A stretch of 54,859 nt of DNA from Salegentibacter salarius (GCF_900168265.1 NZ_FVZF01000028.1:1-54859), one strand, 5' to 3'; counted from the stretch's first letter, positions 1-9,330 are shown. Made by a program: numbers and translations. Notes: a model not told the origin generated them from the sequence alone.

Positions 1-268
1 AGGCGTTTTTTAAAAAATCATTCTCCACTTTAAGCTCCCCAATGACTTTAAGAAGCTGGTCTTTCTTTTCCTCTGCTTCCGATTTTTTTGATTTTTCACC
101 CTTGGAAAAAACAGTATCGGCCTCCTTTAGGAAATCGCGTTTCCAGGTGCCTATTTGCTGAGGGGTGATTTCAAATTTTTGTGCAAGCTCCTTGACAGTT
201 TGCCGCTCCTTCAAGGCTTCAAGGACTACTTTCGTTTTAAACTTGGATGTGAATTTTCTTCGTGTCAT
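1..268 (-). CDS. IS3-family transposase OrfA (partial, runs off left edge)
   Basis: The minus strand opens with ATG at 268 and stays open for 89 codons to the window edge. The product begins MTRRKFTSKFKTKVVLEAL, and a helix-turn-helix of the HTH_Tnp_1 type follows (KELAQKFEITPQQIGTWKRD). A Lys/Glu/Leu-rich segment after it is consistent with the OrfA leucine zipper (KDQLLKVIGELKVENDFLKN). OrfA binds the IS ends and is joined to OrfB by programmed frameshifting in IS3 elements. OrfB should lie to the left, outside the window. The product is cut by the window edge, so intactness cannot be judged. Confidence 0.88.
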   Translation of the reverse strand, partial: MTRRKFTSKFKTKVVLEALKERQTVKELAQKFEITPQQIGTWKRDFLKEADTVFSKGEKSKKSEAEEKKDQLLKVIGELKVENDFLKNA

Positions 269-332
269 AATACAGTAAAATTAAGGTTATTTTTGAACTT
301 AACTTACTGTCCTAATTTTTGGGGGATGATCA
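1..332 (-). mobile_element. IS3-family element, left-hand part
   Basis: The orfA gene is followed outward by a non-coding end. Read from 332 leftwards it is TGATCAT and then CCCCCAAAAATTAGGACAGT, which resembles the terminal repeats of the IS3/IS150 group. The boundary near 332 is supported because a DUF892 coding frame resumes at 333. The other end and any target duplication lie outside the window. Confidence 0.7.
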
Positions 333-797
333 CATTTATTCGAATACCAGATAAAGGACATTTATAGTGCAGAGGAGCAATTAACTGATGCCCTGCCAAA
401 AATGCATGAAGAATCAGAGAGCAAAAACCTTCAAAAATTATTTTGGACTCATTTAGAGGAAACCAAAACACACAAGACTCGGATTGAACAGGTATCAGGT
501 AGATTAAACATTGAACCTACAGGTCAAACTTGTAAATCAATGTTAAGACTTGGTGAAGGTGTAAATTGCTTTATAAAAAAGGAGGCAATAAATGAAATAA
601 AGGATATTGGTCTTATTGATGAGGCTAAGAAAATAGAAAATTATAGAATTGCTTGCTATGAGGCCTTAATAAACTATTCGAAAAGTCTAGATTTAGAAAA
701 TCAAGCAGAGGAGTTGGAATTATCACTGAAAGAAGGTCAGAAAAGGTATAGAAATTTAAGTGATCTCTTAGAGGAAATCAATATTAAAAATGATTAA
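333..797 (+). pseudogene. DUF892 ferritin-like protein (YciE/YciF type), 5' end removed by IS insertion
   Basis: An in-frame reading from 333 gives HLFEYQIKDIYSAEEQLTDA and then LPKMHEESESKNLQKLFWTH, the usual N-terminal signature of DUF892 proteins, which form four-helix bundles related to ferritins and are linked to stress. About 154 codons remain of a family usually near 160-170 residues, so only about ten residues and the native start codon are missing. The first available ATG is at 402, which would yield a 131-residue product without helix 1. The IS3 end abuts the frame directly, so insertion is the simplest explanation. A shortened product could still be made, but normal function is doubtful. 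Confidence 0.75.
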
Positions 798-961
798 TAG
801 ATGAGGGTGATTAAAAAAGTTAAACTGATTTTATTCAAATTTATTCCCAAGTTCTAAAGAAGGATTTTTTAAATCAAAAAAAGGGTATTTAAATTTATTA
901 ATTCTGTGGATTAAAACTATTTAATACCTTCCGGATCCTGCTCTTGAAGATTAATAAAATT

Positions 962-1855
962 TCACATCTTAAATTTGCCAGGTATATTTTCGATTATTAT
1001 TTCTGCGTCAGACTGGTTCTCAATAACTTCATCGTCAACGTGCAGATTTGCATTTGAATTCAAAATTGACAAACTTCTTACCCGCCTGGTTTCGGTAAAA
1101 TGCCTTAAATCAATATCGTTATTTTTATTTTTGTTTAAATTATCAATATATTTTGAAAATTTCTTCCGGGAGTGCTCTCTTATTAGGACCAGGTCAAAAT
1201 AGGAATCATCAGGATTGGCATTTGGTGCCAGTTCAAGATTTGGCCCCAGGTATTTAATATTCATAACTTCCACCAGTAAAAAGGAATCTCTAATAATTTC
1301 TCCATCAATTTTGATGATGCTTTCGGTAGGTTTATAAGTTTCTATAAGATGTTTTAATACGGTGTGGGTATATTTTAATTTTTCAGAAGGAGTACGCTTA
1401 ATTTCTTCATTTTTCATTTTGAGAATTAACTTAGGGAAAATTCCCAAGCCTAAACTCTCTATAAAAAATCTTTCTTTTCCTAATCCGTTAATATTTCCAC
1501 AATCAAAAGCTTTAAATCTCGTACCTTCCTTAATAGTTTCAGGAATTTTATTATGGGCAATTCCTAAGGTTTTAGCGATATTATTCGCGGTTCCTAAGGG
1601 TAATATTCGTATCGGTACTTCCGTATTAACATCCTCGTTTTTTAGTAAGGCCTCGGTTACTTTATGAACCGTACCATCACCACCGGCTGCATAAATTATT
1701 TCTGGTTTTTCTATTAAAGAAGCTTCCCAATTTTCATCATCTGTTGAAACGAAATAAACCGTATAACCAGCATTTTTTAAAAGTTCAATTAATTGATCCT
1801 CATCGTGATCTTCATCTCCTGCAGTTGGGTTATAAACCAATTGTACCTTCTTCAT
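962..1855 (-). CDS. Diacylglycerol/lipid kinase family protein
   Basis: This 297-residue protein has the DAGK catalytic fold of YegS/DgkB-type lipid kinases, which phosphorylate lipid hydroxyls with ATP. The nucleotide-binding loop GGDGT is at residues 58-62 within AAGGDGTVHKV, and the family motif PLGTANNIAKTLG is at 86-98. The N-terminal strand KVQLVYNPTAG is typical. The length suits the soluble bacterial family. It stands alone, divergent from surE. The substrate (diacylglycerol, phosphatidylglycerol or a sphingoid lipid) cannot be told from sequence. Confidence 0.85.
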   Translation of the reverse strand: MKKVQLVYNPTAGDEDHDEDQLIELLKNAGYTVYFVSTDDENWEASLIEKPEIIYAAGGDGTVHKVTEALLKNEDVNTEVPIRILPLGTANNIAKTLGIAHNKIPETIKEGTRFKAFDCGNINGLGKERFFIESLGLGIFPKLILKMKNEEIKRTPSEKLKYTHTVLKHLIETYKPTESIIKIDGEIIRDSFLLVEVMNIKYLGPNLELAPNANPDDSYFDLVLIREHSRKKFSKYIDNLNKNKNNDIDLRHFTETRRVRSLSILNSNANLHVDDEVIENQSDAEIIIENIPGKFKM

Positions 1856-2073
1856 ATGGCCTAATTTATTTTAGAAAGAAATTAAATATAGGAGATAATG
1901 CTTGGTTTAAAATCTAATTTATTTAAAATTTAGAAAAATTTATTTCTTTCCGAGCCAATTGTTAAAATAAGAATAATATTAGCTTTCCCTGTCATTCTTC
2001 ACAAGCTTCCCTAATATAAATTTTGTAATTTAAGTCTTGACATAATTTTATTGTTGAATTTAAAAATTTAGGA

Positions 2074-2805
2074 ATGAAAATATTAGTGACAAATGATGAT
2101 GGTATTTACAGTCCTGGCCTTATGTGTCTAGCTCAAGTAGCTGCTGAATATGGAGAAGTAATTGTTATGGCGCCAGATATAGAACAATCTTCCATGGGCC
2201 AGGCGATTACCTCTCGAAAACCTATTACCTATAAAAAATCACCCATACATTTTGAGGGTATTGAAGCCTATCGTGTCACCGGAACCCCAGCCGATTGTGT
2301 GGCTTTGGGATCTCACTTATTTGAAGATATAGATCTGGTGTTATCAGGAGTTAATATAGGCTCAAATATTGGAAATTCTGCCTGGCACTCAGGTACGCTT
2401 TCGGCAGCAAGACAGGCTGTTCTATTTGATATTCGAGGAATAGCTTTTAGTGTGTCTACAGGGGATGATGAACCCGATTTTGAAATGTTGCGTCCTCATT
2501 TGGTTGATGCCTTAAAAGAGGTAATAAAAGAAAACGAATTAAAATTATTAAATATCAACCTACCTAGAAAACCAAATGGGGAGATTGTATGGACTTCTCA
2601 ATCTGTGAGGCATTATGATGGTAAAGTTATAGCAAATAAAGACCCTATGGGTAGACAGCATTATTGGTTTACTGTAATACCTTTAGAACCGGAGGAAGAA
2701 GGTTCTGACCGGTGGGCGGTAAAACATGGAAAAATTAGTATTACCCCTATGATCTTAGACCTTACTGATAAAGATTATCTTACTTCAAGAAATAAGGTGA
2801 ATTGA
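2074..2805 (+). CDS. surE: 5'/3'-nucleotidase SurE
   Basis: The 243-residue product starts MKILVTNDDGI, the SurE hallmark. Metal-site residues are visible: D8-D9, S39/S40 in APDIEQSSMGQ, and N94 in SGVN. GTPADCVALG and IGNSAWHSGTLSAARQA are also conserved. SurE removes phosphate from nucleoside 5'- and 3'-monophosphates and is tied to stationary-phase survival. The ATG at 2074 gives the standard N-terminus. It is not beside its frequent partners (pcm, lpxB), and it sits in what looks like an accessory region, so it may be a second copy. Confidence 0.93.
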   Translation: MKILVTNDDGIYSPGLMCLAQVAAEYGEVIVMAPDIEQSSMGQAITSRKPITYKKSPIHFEGIEAYRVTGTPADCVALGSHLFEDIDLVLSGVNIGSNIGNSAWHSGTLSAARQAVLFDIRGIAFSVSTGDDEPDFEMLRPHLVDALKEVIKENELKLLNINLPRKPNGEIVWTSQSVRHYDGKVIANKDPMGRQHYWFTVIPLEPEEEGSDRWAVKHGKISITPMILDLTDKDYLTSRNKVN

Positions 2806-2937
2806 CAATTATCTTTTCTAAAATAGAGGAATAATTGGGATCCTTTGTAGACTTTGTTCTATTCTTTACCAATTATTTGCACCCTAGGAAAAACTATTTC
2901 TTTTAGTTATGCGTATTTCAACCTTAAATTAATAATT

Positions 2938-3591
2938 ATGAAACTTAAAGCCTTATTCCTTAATTGTACATTAAAAAAGTCACCAGAAACTTCCAATACT
3001 GCAGCTTTTATAGAAAACACAGAAAAAGTTTTTAAGGAACTTAAGGTAGATACTGAGATTATTCGGGTAGTAGATCACGACATAAGTTTTGGTAATACTT
3101 CAAATGAAGGTGACAATGATGAATGGCCAGAAATTCTTAAAAAGGTAAAGGAGGCCGATATGCTAATTATCGCTACCCCTATCTGGAGAGGAGACCGTAG
3201 CGCTGTAGCCAAGATGATAAATGAACGCTTTGACGGAATTATGGAAGAAGGGAACGATGAGAATGGCCAATACCCTACTTACCACAAAGTGGGAGGTGTA
3301 ATGGTAGATGGGAATGAAGATGGAGCGAAAAAAGCGATCTCCAGTATTCTTTTTGATCTTTCAGAACAAGGATTTAGTATTCCTGTGAATGCTTTCTGCT
3401 ATTATGTAGGTAAAGCTGGTCCAGGCCCAAGCTACATAGAGGCTAAAGGGGGCAAGCACGAATTTACCAATAATATGATGCTACTGATGGTTCATAATAT
3501 GGTACATCTAGCAAAAACACTTAAGAATAACCCTTATACCACAAACATCAAACAGCTTGAACAAAGAGCAAAAAAAATGAGTGAAGAATAA
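2938..3591 (+). CDS. NADPH-dependent FMN reductase / flavodoxin-family protein
   Basis: This is a 217-residue flavodoxin-like fold protein. The N-terminus MKLKALFLNCTLKKSPETSN carries the flavin phosphate-binding loop, and IIATPIWRGDRSAVAKMINE matches the second flavin-contact segment of this family. An in-frame upstream extension exists to 2854, but the ATG at 2938 gives the family-typical N-terminus. The likely role is NAD(P)H-dependent flavin or quinone reduction in the cytoplasm. The substrate is unknown, and no operon partner is obvious. Confidence 0.8.
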   Translation: MKLKALFLNCTLKKSPETSNTAAFIENTEKVFKELKVDTEIIRVVDHDISFGNTSNEGDNDEWPEILKKVKEADMLIIATPIWRGDRSAVAKMINERFDGIMEEGNDENGQYPTYHKVGGVMVDGNEDGAKKAISSILFDLSEQGFSIPVNAFCYYVGKAGPGPSYIEAKGGKHEFTNNMMLLMVHNMVHLAKTLKNNPYTTNIKQLEQRAKKMSEE

Positions 3592-3738
3592 GAATGTGCT
3601 AAGGAAAACTCACCTTCGTAGGGAGAACTATTTGGTAAGAAGAGTTTGAAAATAAAGACTAAAATAAACATTGGAGAATAAGCAGGAATTTCTATTAATC
3701 ATCTAAACCTATTTTTCAGCCTTGTAAAAAGTTATCAT

Positions 3739-4146
3739 ATGAAATATGCAATTTGTCATGTCAGTAATGCTAGTAAGAACTTAAATCTCCAAAAAATTAA
3801 GATCCTTTTAGATCTCTGGGAGAAAAAAAATAATTCCTTAGAGATAAAAGGTATATTACTCTATTCTGAAGGAAATTTTTTCCAAATATTAGAGGGTGAA
3901 AAAGATATTGTTTTACCATTGTTTCATAAAATACAAAAAGACTCTCGTCATTATGGACTTATTCAAATAATTGGAAAAGATATTGCACACGGTTCATTTG
4001 ATGGCTATATAGCAGATTTATTAGATGAAAATTCCCCTGACAATTTTCGAGTACCCAAAGAATATATGGAAGCCTTAAATGGTATGTCTCCTGAAGTAAA
4101 AATTCCAATGGAAAGAATGCTAGAGAACTTTATTGCTACGCGATAA
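3739..4146 (+). CDS. BLUF-domain protein lacking the photoactive Tyr
   Basis: The 135-residue protein is a short BLUF (blue light using FAD) domain. Family landmarks are NN at 31-32, GILLYSEGNFFQILEGE with the flavin-contacting Gln at 49, and DSRH at 68-71. The Tyr that donates an electron to FAD in BLUF proteins, expected in YxS near residue 7, is His here (AICHVS; codon cat, one transition from tat). The usual W-x-M near the end is Y-x-A (residues 90-92). FAD may still bind, but the normal photocycle should not run. It is monocistronic, with A-rich sequence before the ATG. Confidence 0.8.
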   Translation: MKYAICHVSNASKNLNLQKIKILLDLWEKKNNSLEIKGILLYSEGNFFQILEGEKDIVLPLFHKIQKDSRHYGLIQIIGKDIAHGSFDGYIADLLDENSPDNFRVPKEYMEALNGMSPEVKIPMERMLENFIATR

Positions 4147-4404
4147 GTTCCATAAGATTTGGATATTTAGCTTGTGCATATAAAAATGCTATTCTAGCTA
4201 TTATTTCTAGCACTGAAACGGTAGAAGACGTGAATTTCAACTTTAACCGAATTAAACTGTAATTTGAGTTGCTAATACTTTACGAGATAGTTTCTTAGAT
4301 AAGAAAATTATAAATTCACTATAAAGCCTGCTAAAAATACGTTAAGCTAAAAAGCATTTTAATGTGTTTTCCATATTTTATAGATTAATTAAAAATCAAG
4401 TATT

Positions 4405-7071
4405 TTGGAAATTTTTTACCAAAAAGAAGTAGCCGAAGTAACCAAAAATTTTGAGGTAGACCCTGAAAAAGGTTTGAGCAAAGAAGAGGCTAAAAAAGTC
4501 TTGCAGGAACACGGGCGTAACAAACTAGAAGAACATGAGGGTAAAAGCGTTTGGGAAATTATTCTGGCGCAAATTAATAATCCTGTAGTTTATCTGTTAG
4601 TCGCCGCTGCTGTTTTGGCTTTTACTATGGGCGATTTTGCGGAGGGAATTGCCATTACCGTGGTACTTTTAGTAAATACCATTATTGGTTTTTGGATGGA
4701 ATATCAGGCCCAGCAATCTATGCAAGCCATTAAAGAAATAGACAAGGTAAAAGCAAATGTACTTCGGGAAGGGAAAGAAGAAGAAATAGATGCTGAAGAA
4801 GTAGTGCCGGGCGATATTCTAATCGTTACTGCAGGCGATTTAATAGCCGCCGATGCCCGCGTAATCGAAGCTACCGAATTTAAAGTAGATGAAGCTGCCT
4901 TAACCGGCGAGTCGGTGCCAGTAGATAAAAAACCTGAGGTAATTCAAGAAGAGAAACAGGTGGCCGATCGGAAAAATATGGTGTATAAAGGTACACCGGT
5001 TACGGGAGGAAAAGGTAAAGCCATCGTCGTTGCCACCGGAATGAATACCGAAATGGGAAGTATTTCCGCATTGGTGCAAGATCAGGAAGCTAGCCAAACG
5101 CCTTTAGATAAAAAGCTGAACAAACTTACCAAAGTACTTATTTACGTAATTCTGGGGCTGGCCGTAGCCTTTTTTGCCTTTGGCTATTTGGCAGGCAAAG
5201 ATGTGTATTTATTGGTGCAAACTGCCATTGCCTGGGCTATTGCCGCCATTCCGGAAGGTTTGCCTATTGTAGCGAGTATAGCTCTGGCACGAGGAATGTT
5301 GCGACTTTCCAAAAAAAATGTACTCATAAAACGCTTAAGCGCAGTAGAAACTCTGGGTGAAACTACTGTAATTTTCACCGATAAAACCGGAACACTTACC
5401 AAAAACGAGCTTACCGTAAAAGCTTTCTCCATTCCCGGCGATAACTATTGGAAGGTAAATTGGAAGGAATACCAACCAAAACTTTCTGATGCTGAAAATG
5501 CAGAAGATCAGGATAATTTTCAAGCTTTATTTAAAATAAGCGTTCTCGCCAACGACGCTTCTTTGCAGGAAGAAGACAACGATGCCAAAGGCGATCCGCT
5601 GGAAATTGCTTTACTAAATTTCACCAAAGCTTTCAACGAAGAAAAATTTCAGGAGCATCAAAAATTAGAGCGAAAATTACACGACCCGTTTGACTCTGAC
5701 GCTATGGTAATGGGTGCGGTTTACGAAGTGGAAGAAGGTTTTTATATGGCTGGAAAAGGTTCTGCAGATAAAATTTTGGAACGCTCTAAAAAGATTCTGG
5801 TCCACGGCGAAGAAAAAGAGTTTACCGAAGAAGATAAAAAAGAATGGCTCGAAAAAAACGATCAACTTTCTAAAGACGGTTTGCGCGTGTTAGGTTTTGG
5901 TTATAAAGAACTAAAAGAACTCCCTCAAGGTGAAGCAGAAGAGGATTTTCTTTACGAACTGGTCTTTGCGGGACTGGTTGGATTTATAGATCCACCGCGT
6001 AAAGAAGTGGAAAACAGCATGGATAACACCAAAAACGCCGGAATAAAAGTGGTTATGGTTACAGGAGATCATCCAGGAACGGCACAAAACGTAGCCAAAG
6101 AAGTTCATCTCGCTAGTGAAGAAGACGACCAGGAAAACGTAGTACACGGAAAAGATTTGGGTGAAAAATTAAATAAAGACGCCAAAAAATTATTAGCCAC
6201 CAAAGTATTTTCGCGAGTTACGCCCGAACAAAAATTAAAACTCATCGAATTTTACCAGGAACATGGCGAAATTGTAGGAATGACCGGCGACGGGGTTAAC
6301 GATGCACCTGCCTTAAAAAAAGCCGATATTGGGATCGCGATGGGAAAACGAGGCACGCAAGTAGCACAGGAGGTGGCCGATGTTGTATTAAAAGACGATG
6401 CCTTTCAATCTATCGAGTTAGCCATAGAGCAAGGAAGAATAATTTTTGAGAATATCCGTAAGTTTGTGGTATACCAACTTTCGTATCATTTAAGCGAAAT
6501 TATTATTATCGCTTTAATGAGTTTTACGCTGTTTGTGTTGCCAATTCTACCTTTGCAATTACTGTTTCTTAACTTACTTTCTGATGTTTTTCCGGCGCTG
6601 GCTTTGGGAATTGGACGCGGTAATCCTGGCGTGATGGATTTGCCGCCAAAAGACCCGGAAGAACCTATTATTACCAAAAAAAATTGGACACAAATTGCCG
6701 TTTACGGACTTATAATTGCAACAAGTGTGAGCGGCGCTTATCTTTATGCGCATTTCGTGTGGAACAGCCCCGAGGATATTACCAACAACATTGCCTTTTT
6801 TAGTTTGGCATTTTCTCAATTCCTACATGTTTTTAATATGCGGGATGGCACCGAACCGTTTTTTAATAATCAGGTTACGCGCAATAAATATGTGTGGATG
6901 GCAGTAGCTTTGTGTTTTGCAACAGTAATCGTTGCTTATTTTATCCCCGGCCTGGCCGATGTTTTTAACTTCCAGGATTTAGAAACGCGGGTTTGGGTAC
7001 TCATTGCAATAGCCAGTTTATTGCCGAGTGTCGTTATACAACTAATAAAATTTATAAAGAAGGATTTTTAA
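4405..7071 (+). CDS. P-type cation ATPase, Ca2+-transporting (PIIA-like) type
   Basis: An 888-residue P-type ATPase that couples ATP hydrolysis to cation export across the inner membrane. Landmarks are the N-terminal cation-ATPase domain, TGES at 167-170 (dephosphorylation), PEGLP at 283-287 in M4, DKTGT with phosphorylated D326, TGDGVNDAP in the P domain, and a C-terminal membrane bundle. M6 carries NLLSD, matching SERCA N-x-x-T-D. M5 reads SYHLSE, so the SERCA Asn ligand is His while the Glu is kept. The start is TTG at 4405, because no ATG fits the conserved N-terminus. Its codon use looks richer in G/C than the genes before it. Ca2+ is the best guess; Mn2+ or another ion is possible. Confidence 0.88.
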   Translation: MEIFYQKEVAEVTKNFEVDPEKGLSKEEAKKVLQEHGRNKLEEHEGKSVWEIILAQINNPVVYLLVAAAVLAFTMGDFAEGIAITVVLLVNTIIGFWMEYQAQQSMQAIKEIDKVKANVLREGKEEEIDAEEVVPGDILIVTAGDLIAADARVIEATEFKVDEAALTGESVPVDKKPEVIQEEKQVADRKNMVYKGTPVTGGKGKAIVVATGMNTEMGSISALVQDQEASQTPLDKKLNKLTKVLIYVILGLAVAFFAFGYLAGKDVYLLVQTAIAWAIAAIPEGLPIVASIALARGMLRLSKKNVLIKRLSAVETLGETTVIFTDKTGTLTKNELTVKAFSIPGDNYWKVNWKEYQPKLSDAENAEDQDNFQALFKISVLANDASLQEEDNDAKGDPLEIALLNFTKAFNEEKFQEHQKLERKLHDPFDSDAMVMGAVYEVEEGFYMAGKGSADKILERSKKILVHGEEKEFTEEDKKEWLEKNDQLSKDGLRVLGFGYKELKELPQGEAEEDFLYELVFAGLVGFIDPPRKEVENSMDNTKNAGIKVVMVTGDHPGTAQNVAKEVHLASEEDDQENVVHGKDLGEKLNKDAKKLLATKVFSRVTPEQKLKLIEFYQEHGEIVGMTGDGVNDAPALKKADIGIAMGKRGTQVAQEVADVVLKDDAFQSIELAIEQGRIIFENIRKFVVYQLSYHLSEIIIIALMSFTLFVLPILPLQLLFLNLLSDVFPALALGIGRGNPGVMDLPPKDPEEPIITKKNWTQIAVYGLIIATSVSGAYLYAHFVWNSPEDITNNIAFFSLAFSQFLHVFNMRDGTEPFFNNQVTRNKYVWMAVALCFATVIVAYFIPGLADVFNFQDLETRVWVLIAIASLLPSVVIQLIKFIKKDF

Positions 7072-7477
7072 CAGGTGTGATTGGGATCAGAAAGCATATT
7101 TAAATTAAATATGGAATCCAATTTGAGTAATTAAATGGAAAAACAAAACCTTAACACTTTGTGCGGAAAGAGTGAAATGGAAGATGACGGTTTTTCGCTT
7201 TTAATTAGCTGATTTGTGATTAAGCTTGAGGTAGGGTAGGCTATAATACGCAGAAGGTGATAGTAGATATTAGAAAATAAATAATATTCTTAGGTTATAA
7301 AAGCTTAAGAGCTAGTAAGCTTAAAAGAAAAAAAATATGAATTTGTTGTATGATAAAAAATGAAGCTGGTATCTCATTTGAGACCCAATGAAGTGTATAA
7401 AAGTTAAAATAACAGGGATGCGAACTCTGTTATTTTAACTTTATATTATTTACTAGATAGTCCTTACTAGAATAATT
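7072..7477. other. 406-nt gene-free stretch
   Basis: No convincing coding frame was found on either strand. The only recognisable structure is the strong terminator hairpin at 7400-7442 and a short inverted repeat TCTCATTTGAGA near 7374. A 25-codon ATG frame at 7135 lacks support. Confidence 0.6.
7400..7442 (-). terminator. Hairpin terminator after the integrase gene
   Basis: A perfect 16-bp inverted repeat, AAAGTTAAAATAACAG at 7400-7415 and its complement at 7427-7442, encloses an 11-nt loop. It lies just beyond the integrase stop (7478) on the minus strand. The A/T-rich stem base can supply a U-run in either direction. Confidence 0.7.
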
Positions 7478-8683
7478 CTAGGCGTTTAACTTTTTCCTCA
7501 AATTATCAATATCGCTAGATATTTTAGAGTCAATTACCCGAGCATAGATTTGTGTAGTTGATATTTTAGAATGCCTCAAAAGCTTTGATACCGTTTCTAT
7601 TGGAACTCCATTTGCCAAGGTTACGGTAGTAGCGAAAGTATGTCGGGCGGTATGAAAACTCAATTTCTTTTTTATTTTTAGTTTATCTGTAACCTCTCTT
7701 AAATATTCATTAGTTTTCTGATTGGAATAAACCGGTAATAATTTTTCTGTCCCATCAATTTTTGGATGCGCTTTATATCGGTCTAGAATTTTCTGAGCTT
7801 CTTTCAATATCGGAATACGAACGGCCGTATTAGTTTTACTTCTTCTGGTATAAATCCAATTTTTACCATCAATCCCAATTTGCAAATGATAATTTTTTAA
7901 TGCCTTGACATCTGCATATGTTAGGCCAGTATAGCAAGAAAAAATAAAAATATCTCTGTTAATAGATAATACAGGTTTTTCTAATATTTCATTTTTAATC
8001 TTTTCAAGCTCTGTTTTGTTTAGGTATACCATATCTACTTGCTCAAACCGTAGCTTGAATTTTTTACTAGGATTTTTTTCAATCCAATCTAAATCTCCGG
8101 CTAGGCCCATTAACTTTTTGAAACGCTCCATATGCTGCATTACTCCATTATTATGAAGACCTGGCAAGGCTCGTAAAAAACTTTCAAATCCAAGAGTAAA
8201 TTGATAATCAATCTGCTTTAAATAGATATCAGAGATATTTAAGTGTGTTTTTAGATATTTTTTTAAGTAAGATTCTGTAGTGTAGTAGTTTTTCATGGTT
8301 CCATACTTCAGAATTTTATCCATCTTTTCTTTATGATAATTAATTAAATAGGTTAGTGTAAAATGTTGTTGATCACTTTTTAAGTATCGCGACTTGATTT
8401 TCTGTGCATTTATAATCTGGTCTTCTTTAACGAGAGTATCATATGCATCATATAATAATGCTTTGGTTTCATCAATCTTTTTATTGATCTGCTGACTTTC
8501 TATACTATTCCCTTTTAATCTATTTGCAGCCTGATTCCACTTATCAATTGGAATAGTACGTTTTAAACTAATTTCAAGGAATTTACCGTTAACGGTAATT
8601 CGGGCATAAAGAAGGGCTAGATCTGATTGGTTTTTCTTTTTTCGGACAATAAAAGAAATAGAAAAGGTTTGACTGGTACGCAT
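7478..8683 (-). CDS. Tyrosine recombinase / integrase (Bacteroidota IntDOT-like)
   Basis: A 401-residue site-specific recombinase with an N-terminal arm-binding region, a SAM-like core-binding domain (about 110-210) and a C-terminal catalytic domain. Visible catalytic residues are H344 and R347 (HTARHTF), H371 (LLRHSKISTTQIY) and nucleophile Y380. At the position of Arg I the sequence is TGLTYADV, with Thr255 in place of Arg, as in IntDOT-type enzymes that lack that Arg. It faces away from tRNA-Pro, 247 nt from the tRNA 3' end, the usual layout of an element integrated in a tRNA gene. No excisionase or conjugation gene is seen in the window. Confidence 0.92.
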   Translation of the reverse strand: MRTSQTFSISFIVRKKKNQSDLALLYARITVNGKFLEISLKRTIPIDKWNQAANRLKGNSIESQQINKKIDETKALLYDAYDTLVKEDQIINAQKIKSRYLKSDQQHFTLTYLINYHKEKMDKILKYGTMKNYYTTESYLKKYLKTHLNISDIYLKQIDYQFTLGFESFLRALPGLHNNGVMQHMERFKKLMGLAGDLDWIEKNPSKKFKLRFEQVDMVYLNKTELEKIKNEILEKPVLSINRDIFIFSCYTGLTYADVKALKNYHLQIGIDGKNWIYTRRSKTNTAVRIPILKEAQKILDRYKAHPKIDGTEKLLPVYSNQKTNEYLREVTDKLKIKKKLSFHTARHTFATTVTLANGVPIETVSKLLRHSKISTTQIYARVIDSKISSDIDNLRKKLNA

Positions 8684-8779
8684 AGCTTAACAATTTAAAT
8701 TAAACAATCATTAAGAATACGAAGTCAAACTGCACATGTAATTATAAAAAATGAGACGTATAAAAATACAATAAAAAAG

Positions 8780-8827
8780 CTCACGATTAACTCACAGTTA
8801 TAGCCATGAACTCACGATTAACTCACA
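8780..8827. repeat. Paired 17-bp direct repeats, candidate integrase arm sites
   Basis: CTCACGATTAACTCACA occurs at 8780-8796 and again, identically, at 8811-8827. Each copy contains two CTCAC half-sites 11 bp apart, about one helical turn. They sit between the integrase start (8683) and the tRNA-Pro 3' end (8931), where arm-type integrase sites are expected. The repeats are seen directly; the function is inferred. Confidence 0.6.
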
Positions 8828-8926
8828 TTAAATTTGAAATGTTTTATTAAAGTTTGAGAAACAAAAAAGGGTAACTATATGAAAACCATACAATTACCCT
8901 TTATTTTTGATATTTTGAAATCTTAA

Positions 8927-9004
<78 letters not shown>

Positions 9005-9330
9005 ATTCAACATTCAATTTTAGTTTTCAGAATCCGTTTTATTTAAGTTTCTGGCTTTCCCTCTTAAACTGTAAGAAAACAATAGACACTGCCTAAAATC
9101 GAGATACAAATTAAAGTGCTTATTTGCTATTATCAAAACGAAAAGCCTATTTTTTAGATGCTTAATTTCGTGTCATCTTAAGGTGTTGATAGTCAGTTTT
9201 GAAATTTTATAAAATAAACTTTCAGTCTATTATTTTATAAGATGGAATTTGTGGGATTGGTTTTTACAACAAAAAAAGGTCGCTTGAAAAACTATTCAAA
9301 CAACCTTCTGCAATTTATATAATTAATTCT
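9005..9330. other. Gene-free stretch between tRNA-Pro and the next gene
   Basis: No coding frame was supported here. It must hold the tRNA-Pro promoter (minus strand, just above 9004) and the terminator of the gene ending at 9331, but no further structure was recognised. Confidence 0.5.
9271..9307 (-). terminator. Hairpin terminator for the surface-protein gene ending at 9331
   Basis: On the minus strand AAGGT-TGT-TTGAA pairs with TTCAA-GCG-ACCTT, with a mismatched centre and a short loop. Seven T residues follow (9277-9271). It lies 24 nt after the stop codon. Confidence 0.6.

Noticed and set aside
7135-7212. Possible 25-codon gene in the gap after the ATPase
   Set aside because: No convincing ribosome site, no family resemblance and no coupling to a neighbour.
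7405-7430. Sequence around the integrase terminator tested as a copy of the tRNA-Pro 3' end (second att site)
   Set aside because: Only short scattered matches (such as GGGATG and GAAC) and they lie inside a perfect terminator hairpin; no contiguous repeat of the tRNA end was found.
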